A stretch of 64,000 nt of DNA from Terrimonas sp. (GTDB lineage: Bacteria > Bacteroidota > Bacteroidia > Chitinophagales > Chitinophagaceae), in contig WGMO01000001.1 of NCBI GenBank assembly GCA_016125075.1, positions 310,001 to 374,000 of the forward strand. The letters are read 5' to 3'. Positions 50,892 through 60,327 of this stretch are shown one piece after another. Made by a program: the position numbers and the translations under genes. How positions within the stretch are numbered: the first letter of the stretch is position 1; each line of letters begins with the position of its first letter. Below the pieces are notes generated by a model. The model was not told the origin of the DNA, did not search any database, and saw only the letters and a program-made list of their open reading frames with translations.

Positions 50892-51689
50892 ATGGAAATA
50901 CTTGGATACATAGCGTCGGTAATTATCGGTATATCGCTCGGATTAATCGGTGGCGGCGGTTCTATTTTAACCGTGCCAGTTTTGGTTTATCTTTTTGGCA
51001 TCAATCCCGTCCTGGCCACGGCCTATTCCCTTTTTATAGTGGGTTCTACCAGTCTTGTTGGGGCCATTCCAAAATACAGGCATGGGCTTGTTAACCTGAA
51101 AACAGCATTTATTTTCGGCCTCCCGGCCATTGCGGCGGTATTTGCCACAAGAAACTGGATCATCCCGGCCATTCCGAAAGAAGTGTTCACAGTAGGCGAT
51201 TTTGTTGTCACCAAGGGGATACTCATGATGATCCTGTTTGCCGTGCTGATGGTCTTTGCTTCCATATCTATGATCCGGGATAAAAAGAAACCGGAGGAAA
51301 ACACAAATGGTGAACAGAAATTTAATTACCCGCTGATCCTGTTAGAAGGGGTGGTTGTGGGCCTGTTGACAGGACTGGTCGGCGCCGGTGGTGGCTTCTT
51401 AATCATCCCCGCATTGGTGCTGCTGAGTAAACTGCCCATGAAACAGGCTGTCGGCACTTCCTTATTGATCATCGCCGCCAAATCACTGATCGGATTTACC
51501 GGAGACCTATCGCATTTTGAAATGGACTGGAAACTGCTTTTAATCGTGACAGGGTTGGCCATTGCAGGGATCTTTGTAGGCAACTGGATGAGCCACAAAG
51601 TTTCTGGCGATAAGTTAAAAAAAGGATTCGGATGGTTTGTGCTGGTGATGGGGATATATATTATTGTTAAAGAACTTTTTTTGAAATAA
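50892..51689 (+). CDS. TauE/SafE family sulfite/organosulfonate exporter-like permease
   Basis: ISLGLIGGGGSILTVPVLVYLFGINPVLATAYSLFIVG, GLLTGLVGAGGGFLIIPALVLL. Confidence 0.9.
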   Translation: MEILGYIASVIIGISLGLIGGGGSILTVPVLVYLFGINPVLATAYSLFIVGSTSLVGAIPKYRHGLVNLKTAFIFGLPAIAAVFATRNWIIPAIPKEVFTVGDFVVTKGILMMILFAVLMVFASISMIRDKKKPEENTNGEQKFNYPLILLEGVVVGLLTGLVGAGGGFLIIPALVLLSKLPMKQAVGTSLLIIAAKSLIGFTGDLSHFEMDWKLLLIVTGLAIAGIFVGNWMSHKVSGDKLKKGFGWFVLVMGIYIIVKELFLK

Positions 51690-51704
51690 AATGTATACCA
51701 ATCG

Positions 51705-51718
51705 GTGACATTTGTCAT
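51705..51718 (+). promoter_or_regulatory. Crp/Fnr-type operator B (GTGAC-ATTT-GTCAT)
   Basis: Centre 29.5 nt before GATTTTTG (51741-51748); upstream of MBL-rhodanese gene. Confidence 0.75.
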
Positions 51719-51774
51719 AGTCAGGATATGGTGTTTGCATGATTTTTGCCTCACAAAAAAAGAAAAAAATAATT

Positions 51775-53190
51775 ATGAAGATTGAACAAATTTATACCGG
51801 TTGCCTGGCCCAGGGGGCTTACTACATTGAAAGTAATGGTGAAGCTGTTGTGATTGACCCCCTGCGCGAAGTGGGTCCGTATTTATTAAAAGCCGAAAGA
51901 AACAATGCTAAGATCAAATACGTATTTGAAACCCATTTTCACGCCGACTTTGTTTCCGGGCACCTTGACCTGTCAAAAAAATCAGGCGCACCGATCGTAT
52001 ATGGTCCTACAGCCAATCCCGGGTTTGACACCATCATCGCAAAAGACGGGGAAGAGTTCAAAGTGGGAAAGGTGACCTTTAAAGTATTGCATACACCCGG
52101 TCATACGATGGAATCGACCTGTTACCTGTTGAAAGACGAGAACGGGAAAGACGTTGCCCTCTTCAGCGGCGATACCTTATTCATCGGAGATGTAGGCCGC
52201 CCCGACCTTGCGCAGAAAGCTGCTGACATGACCCAGGAAGAACTGGCGGGCACGTTGTTTGATTCACTGAGAAATAAGATCATGCCCCTGTCCGATGATA
52301 TCATCGTATACCCGGCCCATGGTGCGGGCAGTGCCTGTGGTAAAAACATGAGCAAGGAAACCTCTGATACACTGGGACACCAGAAAGCCACCAATTATGC
52401 TTTACGGGCCAATATGACACGCGAAGAATTTATCAAAGAGGTCACCAACGGACTGATGCCGCCTCCTGCCTATTTCCCTCTCAACGTCATGTTGAACAAA
52501 CAAGGTTATGAAAGCCTGGATATCGTAATGGAAAGGGGCATGAAAGGGATGTCGCCTGAGGCATTCGAAACCGCTGCCAATGAAACTGGCGCGGTAGTGC
52601 TTGACACCCGTGAGCCATTGGCCTTTGCAAAAGCCTTTGTTCCCAACTCTATCAATATTGGTATCGACGGACAGTTTGCCCCCTGGGTGGGTGCCCTGAT
52701 ACCGGATATCAAGCAGGAGATATTACTGGTTTGTGAACCCGGACGGGAAGAAGAAGTGGTGACCCGTTTAAGCCGTGTAGGCTATGACAACACCATTGGT
52801 TTCCTGGATGGGGGAATGGATAACTGGAAAAAAGCAGGAAAAGAAGTGGACAGTATCCCCACGATCAGTGCGGATCAGTTTGCAGAAATCAATGCTTCAA
52901 AAGAACTGCATATCCTCGACGTGCGTAAAAAAAGTGAATATTTCAGCGAGCATGTTCTGAATGCTGAAAACACCCCGCTTGATTTTATCAATGAAAGCAT
53001 GTTGCATATCGATAAGAATAAAAAATATTATATCCATTGTGCCGGCGGATACAGGAGCATGATTTTCGCATCTATCCTGAAAGCAAGGGGATATGATAAC
53101 CTGGTCGATATCAAAGGCGGGTTCAAGGCGATCAAAGAAACCAACAAGGTGAAAGTGTCTGATTATGTTTGCCCTTCAACAATGCTCTGA
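51775..53190 (+). CDS. MBL-fold persulfide-dioxygenase-like protein fused to two rhodanese domains
   Basis: THFHADFVSGHLDL, HTPGHTMEST, SGDTLFIGDVGRPDL; rhodanese loops CEPGREEE and CAGGYRSM. Confidence 0.9.
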   Translation: MKIEQIYTGCLAQGAYYIESNGEAVVIDPLREVGPYLLKAERNNAKIKYVFETHFHADFVSGHLDLSKKSGAPIVYGPTANPGFDTIIAKDGEEFKVGKVTFKVLHTPGHTMESTCYLLKDENGKDVALFSGDTLFIGDVGRPDLAQKAADMTQEELAGTLFDSLRNKIMPLSDDIIVYPAHGAGSACGKNMSKETSDTLGHQKATNYALRANMTREEFIKEVTNGLMPPPAYFPLNVMLNKQGYESLDIVMERGMKGMSPEAFETAANETGAVVLDTREPLAFAKAFVPNSINIGIDGQFAPWVGALIPDIKQEILLVCEPGREEEVVTRLSRVGYDNTIGFLDGGMDNWKKAGKEVDSIPTISADQFAEINASKELHILDVRKKSEYFSEHVLNAENTPLDFINESMLHIDKNKKYYIHCAGGYRSMIFASILKARGYDNLVDIKGGFKAIKETNKVKVSDYVCPSTML

Positions 53191-53218
53191 TTGATTTGTT
53201 ATACTTAAAACAATCGTT

Positions 53219-53695
53219 ATGGAAAAAACAAATAGAATCGGATTAGATGTAAAAAAAAGTAGTGAACTCGCAAAAAGCCTGAATGATCTACTGGCCAACT
53301 ATTCGGTGTTTTACCAGAATACAAGGGGCTATCACTGGAATATCAAGGGCGATAAGTTTTTTGAACTGCATATTAAGTTCCAGGAATTATACAATAACCT
53401 GCTGGTGAAGATCGATGATGTGGCAGAAAGGATACTCACGCTCGGGCATACCCCGGAACACAAGTATACCCATTATGTACAGGTTGCTGCGATCCCGGAA
53501 AGCAAGCAGGTATCGGACGGGGTGAAAGCGGTTGCAGAAATCCTGGAAGCCTTCAGGGTGCTGATCGCCAAACAAAGGAAAATATTGAGCCTTTCCGCCG
53601 ATATCGAAGACGAAGGGACCAATGCATTGATGAGTGATTATATCCGGGAACAGGAGAAACTGGTGTGGATGTATTCCGCGTATCTCAGTAACTAA
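53219..53695 (+). CDS. Dps family ferritin-like protein
   Basis: LNDLLANYSVFYQNTRGYHWNIKGDKFFELHIKFQELYN, IDDVAERILTLG. Confidence 0.92.
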   Translation: MEKTNRIGLDVKKSSELAKSLNDLLANYSVFYQNTRGYHWNIKGDKFFELHIKFQELYNNLLVKIDDVAERILTLGHTPEHKYTHYVQVAAIPESKQVSDGVKAVAEILEAFRVLIAKQRKILSLSADIEDEGTNALMSDYIREQEKLVWMYSAYLSN

Positions 53696-53717
53696 GAAAA
53701 AAAAATGAAATACTACA

Positions 53718-53748
53718 ATGCCTGTCTGTAATAGGGCAGGTATTTTTT
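53718..53748 (+). terminator. Terminator after dps
   Basis: GCCTGTCT-N-GGGCAGGTATTTTTTT (stem with G-U pairs). Confidence 0.65.
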
Positions 53749-53768
53749 TACGCTAACGGCCTTGTGTC

Positions 53769-55160
53769 ATGAAGATCAAAGAATCCATACTGATGGTAAC
53801 CCTTTTGCTGGTGAGCGGGCAAGGGCTCTTCGCCCAAACGGTTCCCGGTAATGAAAAAGATACCAGTACCCTTAAGGAATTCTTTTCCAGGGGAAAATTC
53901 AGCGCCCAGGTGCGTACCGTTTTCATGAATACAGTCAATAAAGGCGCGCTCCGGGATTACAGTGCGCTGGCTTTTGGCGCAGGACTGGGTTATGAAACCG
54001 CCAGTTTCAAGGGGTTCCAGCTGGGATTCAGCGGGTTCTTTGTCTTTAATATCGCTTCCAATAACCTGTCTGTACCCGATCCCCGTACCAACCAGTTCAG
54101 CCGCTATGAACTCGGCCTGTTTGATCTGACCGACCCGCATAATAAAACAAACCTCGATAGGCTGGAAGAATTATATATCAAATACCGCTACCGGCAAACC
54201 CAACTCACGGTCGGGCGCCAGGTGCTGAAGACCCCCTTCATCAATCCACAGGATGGCCGTATGCGCCCCACCCTGGAAGAAGCCGTCTGGCTGCAAACAA
54301 AAGAAATACCCCATCTTACCATACAGGGCGGCTGGATCAACAGGATATCACCGCGGTCAACGGTTGACTGGTATAATATCGGTAAATCAATCGGTGTCTA
54401 TTCGCCCGGTGTGGATGAATATGGCAAACCTTCCGCCTATGCCAACAATACGCAAAGCCGGGGCATCGCCCTGATGGGAGCAGATTATGCCCGCCAGGAA
54501 ACGAAGCTGATGGCCTGGAATACTTTTGTGGAGAATGTGATGAATACCGTGTTCCTGCAGGCCGAACAGGGATTCGTGTTAAAAAACAAGTCAAAACTCC
54601 TGGCCGGTATCCAAATGATCACACAATATAAAATTAAAGAGGGCGGCAACCCCGATACCGTAAAACAATATTATCCTGCCGGCAACAGGGCTGTTGTGAT
54701 CAGCACACGCATTGGATATACCGCCAATAAATGGCGGCTCAATATCAATTACACCCGGATCACAAAAGATGGCCGGTACCTGATGCCGCGGGAATGGGGC
54801 AATGACCCTTTTTATACCTTTATGCCAAGGGAAAGAAATGAAGGCTATGGTGATGTGCAGGCCATCAATACCAATTTTGTGTACTTACCGAAGAATGAAA
54901 ACTGGGAATTGCGAATGGGCTATGGCCATTTCTACCTGCCGGATACCCGCGACTTCCAGTTCAATAAATACGGTATGCCCGCTTATAACCAGTTAAATTT
55001 GCAGGCGGTCCATCATTTTACCGGATTTTTTAACGGACTGGAATTGAACCTGCTCATCGTCTATAAAGGAAAACTGGGTAAGGATTATGACAATCCCCGG
55101 TATATCGACAATAAAGTGGACCTCATACATTCGACCCTTGTATTCAATTATCATTTCTGA
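53769..55160 (+). CDS. OprD-like outer membrane porin
   Basis: Signal peptide; FSRGKFSAQVRTVFMNTVNKGALRDYSALAFGAGLGYET, LEELYIKYRYRQTQLTVGRQ, terminal FNYHF. Confidence 0.75.
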   Translation: MKIKESILMVTLLLVSGQGLFAQTVPGNEKDTSTLKEFFSRGKFSAQVRTVFMNTVNKGALRDYSALAFGAGLGYETASFKGFQLGFSGFFVFNIASNNLSVPDPRTNQFSRYELGLFDLTDPHNKTNLDRLEELYIKYRYRQTQLTVGRQVLKTPFINPQDGRMRPTLEEAVWLQTKEIPHLTIQGGWINRISPRSTVDWYNIGKSIGVYSPGVDEYGKPSAYANNTQSRGIALMGADYARQETKLMAWNTFVENVMNTVFLQAEQGFVLKNKSKLLAGIQMITQYKIKEGGNPDTVKQYYPAGNRAVVISTRIGYTANKWRLNINYTRITKDGRYLMPREWGNDPFYTFMPRERNEGYGDVQAINTNFVYLPKNENWELRMGYGHFYLPDTRDFQFNKYGMPAYNQLNLQAVHHFTGFFNGLELNLLIVYKGKLGKDYDNPRYIDNKVDLIHSTLVFNYHF

Positions 55161-55164
55161 CCCT

Positions 55165-55178
55165 GTGACCTTTATCAC
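55165..55178 (+). promoter_or_regulatory. Crp/Fnr-type operator C (GTGAC-CTTT-ATCAC)
   Basis: Centre 29.5 nt before CATATTTG (55201-55208); upstream of yeeE-yeeE-cyt-soxB. Confidence 0.75.
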
Positions 55179-55234
55179 TGATCAGGTACTGATGAAAAAT
55201 CATATTTGTAAACACTAAAATAAAAATCTCCTTT

Positions 55235-55804
55235 ATGAGCTTTCTGGATTGGATACGTCAACCCTGGCCCTGGTATGTTGCCGGCCCCCTGATCGGGCTC
55301 ACCGTACCGGTATTACTGATCATCGGCAATAAGACCTTCGGGGTTTCTTCCTCCCTGCGGCATATTTGTGCGGCCTGTATACCTGCCAATATTCCTTTTT
55401 TCAAATACGACTGGAAAAAGGAAATATGGAACCTCTTTTTTGTAGCCGGTATTGTTGTAGGTGCCTTCATCGCTTTTAACCTGTTGAATAATCCCGATAC
55501 GGTGCAGGTACATCCCAACCTGGCAAAAGAAATGCAGGGTTACGGTGTCACCGATTACAGGGGTCTTGTACCCTCCGAACTTTTCAACTGGTCGTCCCTG
55601 TTTACGGTGAAAGGATTTATCCTGATGGTAGTCGGCGGTTTACTGGTGGGCTTTGGCACCCGTTATGCCGGTGGCTGTACCAGCGGGCATGCCATCATGG
55701 GTTTATCCAGCTTACAGTTCCCCTCGCTGGTGGCCACGCTCAGCTTTATGGCAGGTGGTTTTATTGTCGCCAATCTCATCTTACCCATCATCTTAAAACT
55801 CTGA
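55235..55804 (+). CDS. YeeE/YedE family protein, half 1 (sulfur transport)
   Basis: [28 protein letters not shown] signature. Confidence 0.88.
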   Translation: MSFLDWIRQPWPWYVAGPLIGLTVPVLLIIGNKTFGVSSSLRHICAACIPANIPFFKYDWKKEIWNLFFVAGIVVGAFIAFNLLNNPDTVQVHPNLAKEMQGYGVTDYRGLVPSELFNWSSLFTVKGFILMVVGGLLVGFGTRYAGGCTSGHAIMGLSSLQFPSLVATLSFMAGGFIVANLILPIILKL

Positions 55805-55813
55805 TCATCGAAT

Positions 55814-56350
55814 ATGGAAAATAAAATCATACCCGAAACAGAACAGCAGCACCATGCCTTTCTTGCGGAGAACACCGATTTCGAAGTGCGCTCCCTGGAT
55901 GCCGTCTGCTTCAATGAATCAGAGCTGAAACACCCCTGGTGGTATAATTTCAAATATGCGATCACCGGCATCCTCTTTGGTGTGATCCTGATCAAGGCGG
56001 AAGTGATCTCCTGGTTCCGTATCCAGGAAATGTTCCGTTTACAAAGTTTTCACATGTTCGGGGTGATCGGGTCGGCCGTGGTGACGGGTATCATCAGTGT
56101 GTGGCTGATCCGGAAATTCAAGGTCAAGACCATCTATGGCGAACCGATTGAAATACCCAAAAAGAAATTCAGCCAGGGACAGATCTATGGAGGACTGATG
56201 TTTGGTTTCGGCTGGGCCTTGACGGGAGCCTGCCCCGGACCGCTTTTTGCACAGATCGGGACCGGCGCCACGGTCATCGTCATTACGCTCTTTAGCGCCA
56301 TAGCCGGCACCTGGCTCTATGGCCGGCTGAGAGAACAACTTCCTCACTAA
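55814..56350 (+). CDS. YeeE/YedE family protein, half 2
   Basis: GLMFGFGWALTGACPGPLFAQIGTGA signature; 9-nt gap after half 1. Confidence 0.88.
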   Translation: MENKIIPETEQQHHAFLAENTDFEVRSLDAVCFNESELKHPWWYNFKYAITGILFGVILIKAEVISWFRIQEMFRLQSFHMFGVIGSAVVTGIISVWLIRKFKVKTIYGEPIEIPKKKFSQGQIYGGLMFGFGWALTGACPGPLFAQIGTGATVIVITLFSAIAGTWLYGRLREQLPH

Positions 56351-56365
56351 GAAAATCATGATGCT

Positions 56366-57352
56366 TTGAAATCGATAAAACCGATATTGTTCCCCCTCCT
56401 GCTGTTCCTGTTCTTTTCCGTCGCTGTTATTTTCCAGCTGACTAAAAAAGGACCGGAATCCCCTCATGCCGACCCGGTAAAGGATACTTCTGCATGGGTA
56501 GGCCCCGGTAAATACCAGGTTCCCTATGAAACGGAAGAAGGGAAACTGATCGGGTATGGCCGGGAACTGATCGCCAATACGGCTGTTTATCTCGGCCCCC
56601 ATGGGTCCGTATTACAGATTTCAAACGGAATGAACTGCCAGAACTGCCATCTCGATGCGGGCACCAAACCCTGGGGGAATAATTACAGCGCGGTGTACTC
56701 CACCTACCCCAAGATCAGGTCGCGGAGCGGGCAGATGGAAGGCATCTATAAAAGGGTGAATGATTGTTTTGAAAGAAGCCTGAATGGTTCGGCCCTTGAT
56801 TCCAACAGCCGTGAAATGCAGGCCATCTATGCCTATATGAAATGGCTGGGACAGGGCATCGCGAAAGGGGAAAAACCCGAAGGGGCCGGCATCATGAACC
56901 TCCCCTACCTGGACCGGGCAGCATCGCCCGACAGCGGGAGCATCGTCTTTGCGGCCAAATGCCAGTCCTGTCACGGCGCGGACGGACAGGGACAACTGAA
57001 CCCCGAAGGTAACGCCTATGTGTACCCGCCACTTTGGGGGCCGCACAGTTATAACAATGGCGCCGGCCTGTTCCGCCTGTCGAGGTTTGCCGGTTATGTG
57101 AAAAACAATATGCCGCTGGGCACCACTTATCACGGGCCCCAGCTCACCAATGCCGAAGCCTGGGATGTGGCTGCCTTTGTGAATTCAAGGCCCCGCCCCG
57201 AGGGCGATATGCGCTATGACTGGCCGGATATCAGTAAAAAGCCCGTTGACCATCCCTTTGGACCTTACGCTGATCAATTCACCGAAGCACAACATAAATA
57301 CGGGCCCTTTCAACCCATTGAAGCTGCCCGAAAAAACAAACAGGGTAAATAA
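56366..57352 (+). CDS. Diheme cytochrome c, thiosulfate dehydrogenase TsdA-like
   Basis: Two CxxCH motifs (CQNCH, CQSCH); YSTYPKIRSRSGQMEGIYKRVNDCFERSLNG; N-terminal TM anchor; TTG start. Confidence 0.8.
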   Translation: MKSIKPILFPLLLFLFFSVAVIFQLTKKGPESPHADPVKDTSAWVGPGKYQVPYETEEGKLIGYGRELIANTAVYLGPHGSVLQISNGMNCQNCHLDAGTKPWGNNYSAVYSTYPKIRSRSGQMEGIYKRVNDCFERSLNGSALDSNSREMQAIYAYMKWLGQGIAKGEKPEGAGIMNLPYLDRAASPDSGSIVFAAKCQSCHGADGQGQLNPEGNAYVYPPLWGPHSYNNGAGLFRLSRFAGYVKNNMPLGTTYHGPQLTNAEAWDVAAFVNSRPRPEGDMRYDWPDISKKPVDHPFGPYADQFTEAQHKYGPFQPIEAARKNKQGK

Positions 57353-57385
57353 GCATCCTGTTGCATTGAAAAAATAATTGCTGCC

Positions 57386-59197
57386 ATGTCAAAAAATCAT
57401 TTGCATCACTGCAGTTGCAGTTCCTGCACGCACCAGCATATCACAAAAGCTGAGAAAGCATTACATCTTGAACTGTCTGAAAACAGCCGCCGCGAATTCC
57501 TGAAAAAAGCGGGAAGCCTGGGTTTGGGACTGGGCATTGGGGGCGGGCTCATCACTCCCGTTGCCGCCGCCGCGCTCCATAACGAAGATGCTTCGTATAA
57601 GGCCCGGCAAATGGCGGGCAACAAGGCTGTTCAGAAAGGCAAGGCGGAAATAATCACCTTACTTCATACCGCCGATATCCATTCCCAACTGGATATCCAT
57701 GATGAATTTTTTATCGAGAACGGCCAACCCGTCTATAAGAAAAGGGGCGGTTTCGGTAACCTGAAAACGATGATCAACCATTACCGGAAAAAAAATCCCG
57801 CCAATACACTGGTGATCGATGGCGGCGATTGTTTCCAGGGCGGCGGACTCGCAGCCTTAACGGAAGGCAAGGCGCTGATCCCCCTCATCAACAATATCGG
57901 GTATGATATTATGCTGCCGGGTAACTGGGAGGTAGTGTATGGAAAGGAAATGATGATGCGCGATATGTTTGGTTATAACGGGGTAAAGGTTTGTGCGAAT
58001 ATGTTTCATGACAGCAGTGATGACATGAACGGCGACCTGATCTTTCCTCCCTATTATATCAAACATATTGCCGGTATAAAAATCGGGTTCATCGGTTTCA
58101 ATGACCCGCTTACCCCCAAACGCCAGTCGCCGGATTACAGCAAGGGCATCCAGTTCACATTTCCCGAAAAAAATGTGGCCAAATATGTGAAGATCCTGAA
58201 GGAATATGAAAAATGCGAAATGGTATTCCTGCTCACGCATATGGGACTGGCCCAGCAGGTCGGTCTTTCCAATATGGAAGCGATCAAAGGTGTTGACTAT
58301 ATCCTGGGGGCCGATACCCATGAACGGGTAAGGCAACCCATTGAAGGGAAATATGCAAAAGTGACCGAGCCGGGTTCCTTTGCCTCCTTTATTGCCAAAC
58401 TCGATATCGTGGTGGAAAATGGAGCGGTGAAAGACCATAGTTACCAGTTGCTGGATGTGGACCCGGAGCAATACAAGGCCGACCCGGAGATGAATGCATT
58501 GCTCGAAAAAACAAGGGCCCCCTATCAGAAAGAACTGGACCGGGTCATCGGAAAAACAAGCGTCCCGCTGGTCAGGTATTATGTGATCGAAACACCCATG
58601 GACAATTTTATCACAGATGCCATCATGTGGAAATTCAAAACAGATATTGCGCTGAGTAATGGTTTTCGGTTTTGCCCCCCACTGGTACCCGATCCCAAAA
58701 CGGGCGAGGCCCCCATCACCATGGATTTTCTTTGGAGCATGCTGCCGGTCGACAGTGAAGCCAAGGCGGGAATCGCCACGGGGCAACAGATCTGGGACTG
58801 GATGGAAAAAGAATTAGAAAATGCCTTTGCCAAAAACCCCGAAGACCGGTTTGGCGGATGGGTGGTTCGGTTCAAGGGTATGGAAGTGAATTTCACTATC
58901 AACAGGGAACCGGGAAAACGGGTCAACTGGATAAAAGTGGCGGGCCTGCCGATACGCATGGATAAGGACTATAGTTTTGTGGCCTGCGAGAGAGAGGGCG
59001 ATCCCGATACCACGCTTTGCCGTATGCCGGGTGTTGATGAACCCAAAAAACTCGGCGCCACCATGCATACAGTGATCCAGGAATACCTCGCCGAATTTTC
59101 TCCCATTGCGCCAAAAATAGAAGGCCGGTGTACGGTAACCGATGCCCCCCAGGACTTATTGACCCAGTTAATGGGAATTGGCTATGAATTCAGGTAA
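57386..59197 (+). CDS. soxB: SoxB-type thiosulfohydrolase (5'-nucleotidase superfamily), Tat signal
   Basis: SRREFLKKAG Tat motif; LLHTADIHSQLDIHDEFF, VIDGGDCFQGGG, GNWEVVYGKEM (Trp where 5'-nucleotidases have His), FRFCPPLVP. Confidence 0.82.
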   Translation: MSKNHLHHCSCSSCTHQHITKAEKALHLELSENSRREFLKKAGSLGLGLGIGGGLITPVAAAALHNEDASYKARQMAGNKAVQKGKAEIITLLHTADIHSQLDIHDEFFIENGQPVYKKRGGFGNLKTMINHYRKKNPANTLVIDGGDCFQGGGLAALTEGKALIPLINNIGYDIMLPGNWEVVYGKEMMMRDMFGYNGVKVCANMFHDSSDDMNGDLIFPPYYIKHIAGIKIGFIGFNDPLTPKRQSPDYSKGIQFTFPEKNVAKYVKILKEYEKCEMVFLLTHMGLAQQVGLSNMEAIKGVDYILGADTHERVRQPIEGKYAKVTEPGSFASFIAKLDIVVENGAVKDHSYQLLDVDPEQYKADPEMNALLEKTRAPYQKELDRVIGKTSVPLVRYYVIETPMDNFITDAIMWKFKTDIALSNGFRFCPPLVPDPKTGEAPITMDFLWSMLPVDSEAKAGIATGQQIWDWMEKELENAFAKNPEDRFGGWVVRFKGMEVNFTINREPGKRVNWIKVAGLPIRMDKDYSFVACEREGDPDTTLCRMPGVDEPKKLGATMHTVIQEYLAEFSPIAPKIEGRCTVTDAPQDLLTQLMGIGYEFR

Positions 59198-59216
59198 GCT
59201 AAATGCTATCGAAATA

Positions 59217-59813
59217 TCATAAATGCTGGCCCAGTAACCTTAACACTGAAGCTTCGCCCTGGTGATAACTGCCTTCCTGCAGGTACAGGTTTTTCTGCTG
59301 GCAGTTCAGGATATGGAGAAAGGGAAAATCGCTGCAGAGACCGGGAGCATCATAGAGTAAGGCAGCATCCCGGGGGCCACCGCTTTCCAGTTTTATCTGT
59401 TCTTTTGCAAATGCCTCCAGCACGAGGAAGCCTCCTGTTTTTAATGATTGGTAAATTTCCTGGTGGAATTTTTTCCGGGCTGCTTCGGGGAGATGCACAT
59501 AGATCAGCCCGATGGCATCATATTTTTTAGTGGCCCTGAAATCGGCCATATCCATGACCGAATAATGAATGGACAGATTTTCCTTTGCTGCAAAGGCCAG
59601 TGCTTTTTTCCTGGCCACCTCACTAAAATCAAAAGCGTCGACCGCCCACCCTTTTTTGGCGGCGTATATGGCATTCCGGCCCTCGCCTTCGGCGGGCAAC
59701 AAGAGTGTACCCGGCCGGTGCGTATCAATAAACTGTTTGAAAAAATCATTGGGCTGCAGACCGTAAACCGGTTCGCTTTCTGCATACCGCTGGTCCCAGA
59801 ATTGTTTTATCAT
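59217..59813 (-). CDS. Class I SAM-dependent methyltransferase
   Basis: FWDQRYAESEPVYGLQPNDFF, LLPAEGEGRNAIYAAKKGWAVDAFDFS. Confidence 0.85.
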   Translation of the reverse strand: MIKQFWDQRYAESEPVYGLQPNDFFKQFIDTHRPGTLLLPAEGEGRNAIYAAKKGWAVDAFDFSEVARKKALAFAAKENLSIHYSVMDMADFRATKKYDAIGLIYVHLPEAARKKFHQEIYQSLKTGGFLVLEAFAKEQIKLESGGPRDAALLYDAPGLCSDFPFLHILNCQQKNLYLQEGSYHQGEASVLRLLGQHL

Positions 59814-59828
59814 ATGCGTCTGAGCAAA

Positions 59829-60206
59829 TTATTCAGCTGCTTTTGCAGTTGCTACCAGTAATCGTTCTTCGATCACCTGCTTAAATACCTTTTTGGGAAG
59901 GGCCCCCGGTTGCATCATCGGCTGGCCGTTTACAGGGATAAAAAGGAAGGTAGGGATGCTCTGGATACCAAATACCGCCGACAGCTCCATCTCTTTTTCC
60001 GTATCCACTTTATAGATCACCAGTTCGTTGGCATATTCCTTACCCAGTTCCTCCAGGACGGGCGCCACCATCTTGCAGGGACCGCACCAGTCAGCGTAGA
60101 AATCAATAATCACCGGGAGCGACCCTTTGAATTTCCACTCTTTCTCCTTGTCATAGTCAAACACTTTTTCCTTAAAGTCCTGCGTCGTAAGTTGTATTGT
60201 AGCCAT
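59829..60206 (-). CDS. Thioredoxin
   Basis: VIIDFYADWCGPCKMVAPVLEELGKEY. Confidence 0.93.
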   Translation of the reverse strand: MATIQLTTQDFKEKVFDYDKEKEWKFKGSLPVIIDFYADWCGPCKMVAPVLEELGKEYANELVIYKVDTEKEMELSAVFGIQSIPTFLFIPVNGQPMMQPGALPKKVFKQVIEERLLVATAKAAE

Positions 60207-60253
60207 ATTGTAAAGTTAAAGGGCAAAAGTAAAAAATAGTGGTTTTTCCCGGA

Positions 60254-60267
60254 GTGATATATATCAC
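60254..60267 (-). promoter_or_regulatory. Crp/Fnr-type operator D (GTGAT-ATAT-ATCAC)
   Basis: Perfect palindrome; centre 29.5 nt before minus-strand TACTTTTG (60231-60224); upstream of thioredoxin gene. Confidence 0.8.
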
Positions 60268-60277
60268 TATCCCGGGT

Positions 60278-60308
60278 AAAAAAAACCGGCCCCAGGGGGC
60301 CGGCCCAA
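60278..60308 (-). terminator. Terminator of MBL-rhodanese paralog
   Basis: GGGCCGGCCCCCTGGGGCCGGTTTTTTTTACC on minus strand. Confidence 0.8.
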
Positions 60309-60327
60309 AAAGAAAAACAACAATCAA

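Noticed and set aside
53219-53695. Dps as a new sulfur enzyme because of its position
   Set aside because: Ordinary Dps sequence; most simply a stress gene carried in the operon with the MBL-rhodanese gene
57857-58786. 309-aa minus-strand ORF antisense to soxB
   Set aside because: Cys/His/Phe-rich shadow translation with no domain; the sense frame is clearly coding
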